From: Agrypnia vestita
Taxonomy: Eukaryota; Arthropoda; Insecta; Trichoptera; Phryganeidae
Direction of reading: 5' to 3'
DNA length: 64,000 nt
Assembly (NCBI GenBank): GCA_016648135.1
Contig: JADDOH010001977.1
Location: 62,001-126,000 of the forward strand
The stretch's first letter is position 1. Every line of letters starts with the position of its first letter. Made by a program: the position numbers and the translations under genes. Of the stretch, positions 57,111 through 64,000 are shown piece by piece. The notes under the pieces are model-generated. The model was given only the letters and a program-made list of their open reading frames with translations, was not told the origin of the DNA and ran no database searches.

Positions 57111-57524
57111 TTCAAAATAAATAGAATTTCATAATTATTTTTGATTAAAATGAAAAAATATACTTTATATTTTTCAAATAAAATACTCAGAATTAAATTT
57201 TTTTACATACTTTTTAGTTTTTTTTTTTTTTTAATATTTCAGTTTGATTGAAACTAATAAGTGCACGCATTACTATATCGCGTAAGTTATTGTTATTAAT
57301 CATCTAAATCGTAATAACTCTCTACGTAACAATGTCCGTCACTAACGCTACCAGATGGTTAAAATAATAATAACGTATAATATAATAATGAGGTATAAGA
57401 AGCAAAACAAGCATAATTCTCTATTTAATAATGTCCATCGCTAACGTTATCAAGACGCTACGCTACTCGAGATAGCGCTGTTGTCAGTCTTAATTGCGAA
57501 CATCACAGCTGAAATCATTAAACA

Positions 57525-57767
57525 TAATAATTTCGTTGTCTATCCGTCTGTCCGTAACGTCCGTAATTTTGTTCGAATTCGCGGCTAAAAAACAAATTAA
57601 ACGGCTGGAGATGGGGCTTGAACCCCGGGCCAGCAAACCCGAACCGGCCGCTTAACACATGTTGCAACGGCCGCCTTTCGTGGATCGCCAAAAATACACA
57701 ATAAATATATACTGCTTAGCAAAGACGCGAACCGATGTTCCGTCATTTTTGACGGGTTACAAATAGT
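57525..57767 (+). mobile_element. Helitron-like element (family D), full structure
   Basis: 5' part ATAATTTCGTTGTCTATCC and GTCTGTCCGTAACGTCCG; middle with GGGGCTTGAACCCC (a tRNA-type B box in reverse), CCGGCCGC and GGCCGCC; 3' hairpin CCGTCATTTTTGACGG, GTTACA and ATAGT. This copy shows that the short copies at 27253 and 56760 are internal-deletion forms. Non-coding. Confidence 0.6.
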
Positions 57768-57794
57768 ATATGATAAAAGTAGTTCATTTTAATT

Positions 57795-58020
57795 AACTTA
57801 CTATCTTGCCGTTTCCCGAGGGAACAGGCAGAGAATGGAGCATCGTAACTCTCACCTAATCCATAGTCATATGTGTATCTTCGTATGCAAGCTCGATAAT
57901 TATTGAGGGTCCGAACAGGACCATCTTCCAATATCAGGTTAATTTGGTCATGACAAGTCTTCCATTTTTTCCTCATTAATTCGTTCAGCATGCTCATACC
58001 ACCTAAGCGACCTTTTTTTA
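57795..58020 (-). pseudogene. LINE 3' tail, copy 2
   Basis: Minus-strand sequence corresponds to the end of the 28137-28700 fragment: near 57995 a Met-Leu-Asn-Glu frame, then DQINLILEDGPV, NYRACIRRYTYDYG and CSLGKR. It ends close to CGGCAAGATAGTAAG and is short and decayed. Confidence 0.65.
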
Positions 58021-58029
58021 ATTTCTATC

Positions 58030-58855
58030 CACTATTATAAGATTAGCTTTACATTATTTCCTATTTTTTACTCCCTTTATATTAATTAGTGGCGTCTGCT
58101 TGTTTGCTTGCCGGCTTGCCGTCAAAAAAAACTTTGGATCGATTTTTGACCCTTTTACCGTGATCCAATCGAGCTGAAACTTGGCAAGTAGACTCATGAC
58201 GACGATCGAGAAGATCTATCAAATTTTCGTTAAAAAAAGAATAAGTATAGTATAATTTCGGATTTTTAGAAATTTTATTGGTTTTTTCAAATTGAAATCA
58301 TTAGAAAAGTTTGATTATTAGCAACGGCGGCCCGATAACGTCGCGGAATATTTTCTAAATTTGAATTACTCCGTCGATATACATAATAGGTACTTCACTA
58401 CGAATGTCGAAAATCTAAATTGACTGACAAATGTTTTTAGAATTTAATCTTCAAGCATGATGTTTCTTATCAAAGCTCAAAACATCTGACATTTTAGAAA
58501 TATATTAAATTACTGTAAGTTTAATGTTATGTTATATGTTTTAATTCTTCTTTCATTGTTGTTATATTTTACAAAGAAAGGGAGTATAATAAAAACTTGG
58601 TTTTTTGGGTTACTTTTTTTTAATTCTTTGCTCCATCGGAAATGGGTTTGATACACATTCGCCAAAGTGATCTCATTTCCACCGCATACAGTTCACTTTC
58701 TTTCTTCTTTTGCCAGCTCTGGGCTACACCTTAATACATCAGTGTTGGTATTTGGTATCAGAATTAAAATGAATTAAAATTTACATGAAATATTTGAAAT
58801 TAAAATTATTAATTGATACTTGAAAAAAATCGATCAATTATTTATATAGGGAAGG
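58030..58855. other. spacer, possible Tc1- or Helitron-type scraps
   Basis: Contains GTGGCGTCTGCTTGTTTGC and CGATCCAATCGAGCTGAAAC, phrases often found in insect repeat consensus sequences, but no ends could be defined. No gene. Confidence 0.3.
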
Positions 58856-58859
58856 AATG

Positions 58860-59245
58860 AAAGTAGACTGAATGCGGTGAAATGCAGTCACTAAGGCGCT
58901 TGTGTAAATCTTTGTTCGAAAGAGTGAGGAATGAACAAGTTAAAAATGAATGTAATGTTGGCTGAAGCGTGGTAGATTGAACAATGAAAGGATCGCTGAG
59001 ATGGTTTGGGCATGTGGAATGTACGTATGAGCGAGGAAAGGATGGTTAAGAAAATATATGAGGCGAGTTTTGAAGGCAGCAGGAATAGAAGGCGTCCGCG
59101 AAAGACCTTACACCATCAGATACTACAAATATTGGAGGATGGCCCACAATAACCGTAGAGCATGCACGAGAAGACGGATGAATGTAGCCGAAGGAAGTAT
59201 GTGTCTTCTGCCTACCCCAGCGGTGACAAGGCGTGATGGTTAGTT
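58860..59245 (+). pseudogene. LINE 3' tail, copy 3
   Basis: Reads LRWFGHVE near 59000, then a frameshifted SEERMVKKIYEASFEG and RRRPRKTLHHQILQILEDGP, and ends near ACAAGGCGTGATGGTTAG. These are the C-terminal RT motifs of the same family as 28137-28700. Several frame breaks. Confidence 0.75.
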
Positions 59246-59361
59246 ATTAGGTTATTTATAGCACAGGGTTTAACAACCTGTATGAGCTGGCTTGAGTGAC
59301 CACTCTACACAATGCAACGTTCACCAATTTCACCGTAAGAACATCCACATATTGTGAATGT

Positions 59362-59843
59362 TTTATTTAGGGTTATTAAGAAAACATAAATAACCTCGCA
59401 AGATTATATTTTTGCTTTAATTATGAATTGAAAATGTTCAAACAACTATGACCTAATATCAATAGTAATGGAGGTATGCAACATCTAAGTTCGCATTTAA
59501 AAAAAATATTTCTGACTTATTTTTTTTGTAAAACGTTGGACTCATTACAGTAACATGTATCGAAAAATTCAGTCCCTTTAATTCAAGTCAACTTAAATAA
59601 TAAAACCCTTCCAAAACAATTGGAAAACATTTCAATTGGAATTTCTGCCGGGTTTTAATAATTTTATTTAACTTGTATTGTAACAAATGAATTTTTCGTA
59701 ATTGATAAAAATATTGAAAAAAAAATGCTAAATTTTATGTTGCATAACTCCATCACTATTGATATTAGGTAATGGCTGCTTGAACATTTTAGACTCATAA
59801 TCAAGGCAGAAATATAGTCCCGCGAGGTTATAAATGTTCAAAT
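59362..59843. mobile_element. long foldback MITE (family B), copy 3
   Basis: Left TTTAGGGTTATT, AATAACCTCGCAAG, TTCAAACAACTATGACCTAA; right half in inverse order with TTAGGTAATGGCTGCTTGAA, GCGAGGTTAT and the outer end AAATAACCCTGTATA. The arms are about 240 bp and meet near 59610. The outer end matches that of copy 2. Confidence 0.85.
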
Positions 59844-61240
59844 AACCCTGTATATGTTTCTAATTTGAAAACCTTTCGTATATTTGAAGGGACTGTGCTA
59901 GAGATATCTCTCAGGATATACAAAGATTTTGAAGCCATATTTCAAAGCTTTATTTTTTCAAAAATGAAATAATATGATATTTGTATTTTTTGCGGGTAAT
60001 TACTATAAAAAACTTAGCATGTCCTTTATTGTGAGAAATATTTGATGTGGTTACTTTTGGTTTAGATTAGGTCATATCAAAATATGCTTAAAGCGATATT
60101 AATATTTATTTTAAATGGTCTAAAACAAAAAAAATAATTAATTGATCGTTTAAAGTTATGAATAATCTTAGTGTTTCATTTACCCTTTTTTTATTCATAC
60201 ATAAAGTAGGTAATACAATAATTTTATATTTCCTATTTATACATTATATATACAGCATTAGATATAATTATTAAAAAAATATATTCAAAGGTTATTATCA
60301 CGTATTTTTTATTTTTCTCTTAAATGTTGTTATATTACTTTCACCCTTAATATTTCATATACTCTAATTATATTATTATTTATTATAATATTATTTAAAA
60401 TATTATAATACTTATTATATTATTGTATACTTTTTAGTTTAGTATTATTTAGTATAGTCGTTTCATTTATAATTTTATTCCATCGTACATGGTTAATAAC
60501 ATAATATAAGCATTTTAGTGAATTTATTTAGATAATTTAATGTATCTTCTTAGCATGTAATTAATGAAATGATAAATATGATTACATCTCAGATGATTTT
60601 TATTCAGATTCACTGACCTTTCTCACTCATAATCTAATCTACGAAGCATATTCTTACACAAGAAACATCACTGACCGTGAATAAATATTTTACACATGTA
60701 CATTTAGATATATAGATAATACATCCAGCATTTTTTTTATCAAAGACTGCGTGTCTTTTGTTCAGCGTGACTTACTTTCTCAGCTTTCAAATTTGGAAAA
60801 GAGTTTTTTTATTTGAAAAAATATGTTAGATTCCTAGGTGCAAGGATATATGGAACCGTCCTTTCACAATTTGAATATAGCTCATATTTTGTGGTTACTT
60901 CTGGTTTAAATAATGATTTATAGATCTCTAATGTCCCTAAGTAATTCAATGTGACACCTTGCATCTAAGATGACTAATCAGATAGTCTTATCAAAATTAT
61001 GATCCGGTTCTATTCAATGATTAGAAAAATGATTGATTACTATTTAGGCATTTGAAGTGTTCTTAAATCAAATTGTTGAAATATTTAAACAAGTCGCATA
61101 GAATTTATTTTCTTCCTAATGGAGTACCCTACACGAGTCCCATCACACGACACCATTATATATGAAAAGTGTAAAATAAAACATAGTTTAATGTGAAATA
61201 ATTGATCAATGCAAATAAATACCCCTTATTTAATTGTAAT
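59844..61240. other. intergenic, no gene recognised
   Basis: Very AT-rich (60120-60560 is nearly all A and T). No exon or transposon end was recognised. Confidence 0.5.
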
Positions 61241-61244
61241 TTAG

Positions 61245-61345
61245 AAGTCCATTGGTTCGAATCCCGGCAGCAGCTAAAATATTTTTTTGTTAATTTGTTT
61301 TTTCTGTATGTCTTTTCTAATTGTTTAATAAATTTGTTAGTAATA
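61245..61345 (+). mobile_element. SINE family B, 3' part
   Basis: B box GGTTCGAATCCCGGCAGCAG followed by AAAATATTTTTTTGTTAATTT, TGTATGTCTTTTCTAATTG and TTAATAAATTTG, as in the plus copy at 41200-41320. The A-box part is missing. Confidence 0.75.
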
Positions 61346-61469
61346 ACTTCCACAAGCCAAAACTATCTGAAGTACAAAATATTAGCTGACTATTGACTAT
61401 TGGCTTTTGGTCCTACATAAATAAACCCACTCTTTATTTATACATATACGAGTACACACGTACATAAAC

Positions 61470-61700
61470 ACACAATTTATATTCTTCTTCAAAAATAGCA
61501 AAATAATTTTGTGATGACATTCTTAATATAATTAGTAAAATAAACTTAGTTTTCACCATCTTTTTACATTGTATATAATATATATTGTATACAGTATACA
61601 ATTGTATCCTGACGAAGGGGCCACAGGCCTTGAAACATGTTGATATTTTCAATATAAAAAAGTGGTGAAAACTAAGTTTATTTTATTAATTATATAATTG
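61470..61700. mobile_element. inverted Penelope-type tail, copy 2
   Basis: Inverted arms at about 61525-61567 and 61658-61697 (AAACTTAGTTTTCACCA and its complement). Between them are CTGACGA (61609-61615), a bulged stem (GGGGCC, GGCC), GAAAC (61632-61636), ATGTTGA, TCAATA and AAGTGGT. The stem bases differ from the 30336 copy but pairing is kept. Confidence 0.6.
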
Positions 61701-61834
61701 CACAATTTATCATTCAATGTTTTTTTTAATTGATAGCCAAATAAATATAAATTTAAAAACTGCAAGTAGTTGATCTTCTTATTCTACAGAGGTTTGGCCT
61801 ATGTAATGCGTAGTTAAAACTTCATGTTGTAGAG

Positions 61835-61950
61835 ATTATTCATAATGGTCATTAAAACGTATGGAAAACATAAACTTTGTTTAATATTTTACCTGTCGAT
61901 GAGAGTGATACTTTCGGAAATCGAGTAGTAAAATCTAAAATATCATAAAA
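61835..61950 (+). mobile_element. Penelope-like tail fragment
   Basis: GAGATTATTCATAATGGTCA, ATGGAAAACATAAACT, then TCGATGAGAGTGATACTTTC, GGAAAT, CGAGTAGTAAAAT. The same order occurs in the tail at 27480-27605, near the GIY-YIG fragment. Confidence 0.45.
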
Positions 61951-63372
61951 CTTAGTATAGATAATAAAGTTAATGTCTTTTTATCCATTTTAATTTACTT
62001 CGGGCGTCTAAATTTGCTCTTTTAATTTAGGCGAGGTTACTTTTACAGTTACGTTTATTAAAATCTACAGTATCATGAAAATATTCATAATTTATTTAAA
62101 AAGACGCCAAAATTATTCTTTTTTCTTCTATATCCTCGATTTTATTCAGTGATTTAGACACCAATGTGATAATTTGCCATTGTTAGGCTGAGTTGAGATA
62201 TATTTACATGTAAAAAATTTAAGTATTTTTGCGTATTACCTTCGGATTCACACATGGCATGGCATCTTGGAACACTCTTAATGTTACATGCCAGCAGTGC
62301 TTTTGCAGTTACTTTTATAAAAGACAGATAAACACTAAGTACAAAATAAATCGAAGTTCAAGGAGATGTACCCAAACAACAAACGGACTTCCGTTCTTTC
62401 TTCTTTGATCTATGTAAGGACAATAGTCCAATGGAAATGTCTACATGATTAGGTCCGCGCAGGCAAAGTAAACGAACCAATAAAAATGATATTAAATTTT
62501 TGTTTCGATTCACATCCGTCTACAAAGGACACAATTCATTAATAATAATTTGAGATAATAGACGAAATAACCTAAAGTACCATCCAAATTGGAGTACTGC
62601 GACAGATACATAACATCAATACAAACTATGGTGGCTATAGAGATGGGCGTTGTAGTAAATCTAAATGTTAAATAAATTCATATTAGAAAGTACAATAACG
62701 CACCAACCAGTTTTCTTAAGAGTTTTGCTCATTTTGTAAAATTAGACAACCGATAAATTAACGTTGAGGATTTTTCCGAAGGCCACTTTTCTTATCTTTT
62801 TTATAAAATCTATGTATCTACTTGCATCTCATTGTTTTTGATCCTTCTGTGATTATTTTTTACAGCGAGGTAACAATAAATTCATTGATTTCTCGTATTA
62901 TTACACGCATATTAGCAAATAATCTAGTATCTATTTTTTGTGCTGGATAGTTTTTTGCTTATGCTTGATAAAATATTTTACGTAACTTGAATAAATGGAA
63001 AACGTTCATAAATATGTAAAGTAAAAAATTAATAATTATAATTTAATGAAAAATTGGTTGAAATCATAGAAAACTATCTTTTCAGCAGGAGCGATCAGCA
63101 TTAAAACATCACACTTGTATTTGATCAATGACTGTTGAAAAATATCCACGATGCTGTAATTATTCCAAGCCTGTGTAGCTTTTGCCCAGGTGCACTGGTA
63201 ATAATCTAGTAATCTGCGAAATCTAGGAGTCTATGAGTCTAGGAGTCGAGAGGAAGAAAGAAGGAGAAGGCACGCGAGAAAAAATGGCTTTGCGAGAAAA
63301 ATCTTAACCCTAAGTGGGAGAATTTCAACAGCAAGAGTAATGGATGGATGTAGACTAGGGTTTTTGCTAGCT
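61951..63372. other. intergenic, no gene recognised
   Basis: AT-rich, no exon recognised. 63230-63280 is purine-rich (GTCTAGGAGTC repeated twice). Confidence 0.5.
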
Positions 63373-63490
63373 AATGGTTTCGAAACATGTTGAATTTATT
63401 TCAATAAAAAAGTGGTGTTTACAAAGTTATTTTATATTAATTATAATTATGTCACCACAAAATAACTTTGCTATATTTGAAGAAGAAGAA
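63373..63490 (+). mobile_element. Penelope-type tail, 5'-truncated copy
   Basis: Starts near GGTTTCGAAACATGTTGA and continues TTTCAATAAAAAAGTGGTG, TTATATTAATTATAATTATG, CACCACAAAATAACTTTG, ATTTGAAGAAGAAG. It shows the part after GAAAC of the 30336 and 61609 copies. The CTGANGA part is missing. Confidence 0.6.
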
Positions 63491-63720
63491 AATATTCTAA
63501 TTTTAAAACTGCGTTTCTGTAACCTCAAACCGACAAACGAAAACCGCCGCAAAAACTAAGGACAGCAATCTCACTAAATGACGAAAGTGAAGACGGTTCC
63601 AGAAAAATTAAACGATACAGCTCAATAAATGAAAAAGGAATTAGCGCTATTTAATTGCGATAGGATAAAGAAACTCAGTAGCTCTCTACGATAAAATCGA
63701 CGATAAAAGGACTTTTTCCT

Positions 63721-63911
63721 TTAGGCCGGCGCCACACTACGCGGAGCTTCCACCGCGTCTTTTCCGTTGCTTCAAATCGGCAAAGCAAATCGATCGACCT
63801 ACCATCCGTGTAGTGTGTTTGATAAGCGCATATTGTATGGAAAAAAATGTAGCGGCGTTCCGCGACCGAAGAGACGCGACGGAAGATCCGCGTAGTGTGG
63901 CGCCGGCCTAA
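63721..63911. mobile_element. MITE with perfect 25-bp inverted ends
   Basis: 191 bp beginning TTAGGCCGGCGCCACACTAC and ending in its exact 25-bp complement. TTA at the edge is suggestive of a PIF/Harbinger-like element (3-bp TWA target), but the flanking bases do not give a clear duplication. GC-rich compared with its surroundings. A partial copy lies at 27990-28101. Confidence 0.85.
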
Positions 63912-64000
63912 GTGCCAATTTTTGTACGAAATTGTGGTTGAACTGAAATTAAACAGTTTAGAGCTTATTCAATTTTATTTTTTTTATTTTACTATATAAA

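Overview
This 64-kb window is eukaryotic nuclear DNA from an insect, most likely a moth or butterfly. It is AT-rich, has spliced genes with GT-AG introns, TATA boxes and AATAAA signals, and is full of small transposons. Two gene groups point to Lepidoptera: three exons that read as part of a two-domain, immulectin-type C-type lectin, and four RR-2 cuticle proteins built from [17 protein letters not shown] repeats. The species cannot be named from the sequence alone.

Layout. 1-1.6 kb: mostly featureless, ending in a possible TATA box plus a short signal-peptide exon. 2.3-7.8 kb: minus-strand lectin exons, with introns holding SINE, Helitron-like and LINE remnants. 7.85-20.4 kb: an accessory region with a truncated hAT element, two near-identical 3.4-kb repeats in the same orientation (8331-11863 and 17072-20442), a 1.2-kb polypurine tandem repeat and a GC-rich island followed by 120-bp tandem repeats. 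20.4-25.6 kb: AT-rich, no gene seen.

25.6-44 kb: the RR-2 cuticle cluster. Three genes are on the plus strand (25765-26631, 31214-32005, 37950-39701) and one on the minus strand (42281-43765). Each has a tiny first exon of 4-5 codons, a TATAAATA box, a secreted chitin-binding product and an AATAAA signal just after the stop. The three plus-strand genes also share a promoter module about 70-80 bp upstream of the TATA box. The gene products would be co-secreted by epidermal cells and packed with chitin in stiff cuticle. The gaps between these genes are filled with nested transposons, including a Penelope-like GIY-YIG nuclease remnant, LINE tails, foldback elements, SINEs and LTR-like pieces.

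44-64 kb: no host coding gene is recognised. It contains SINEs, LINE tails, two complete non-autonomous hAT elements, a heat-shock-type promoter with no visible coding gene, a mariner whose transposase has lost its middle, several Helitron-like elements with a terminal hairpin, a long foldback element and a compact MITE with perfect 25-bp ends.

No wholly new enzyme system was found. The most unusual observations are the hammerhead-like CTGANGA-stem-GAAAC cores that recur in inverted Penelope-type tails, the two-copy 3.4-kb repeat with a minus-strand promoter and tandem terminal units, the degenerate calcium/sugar sites of the lectin, the shared promoter module and apparent gene conversion in the cuticle cluster, and the orphan heat-shock promoter. 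All family names rest on motifs read by eye; no searches were run.
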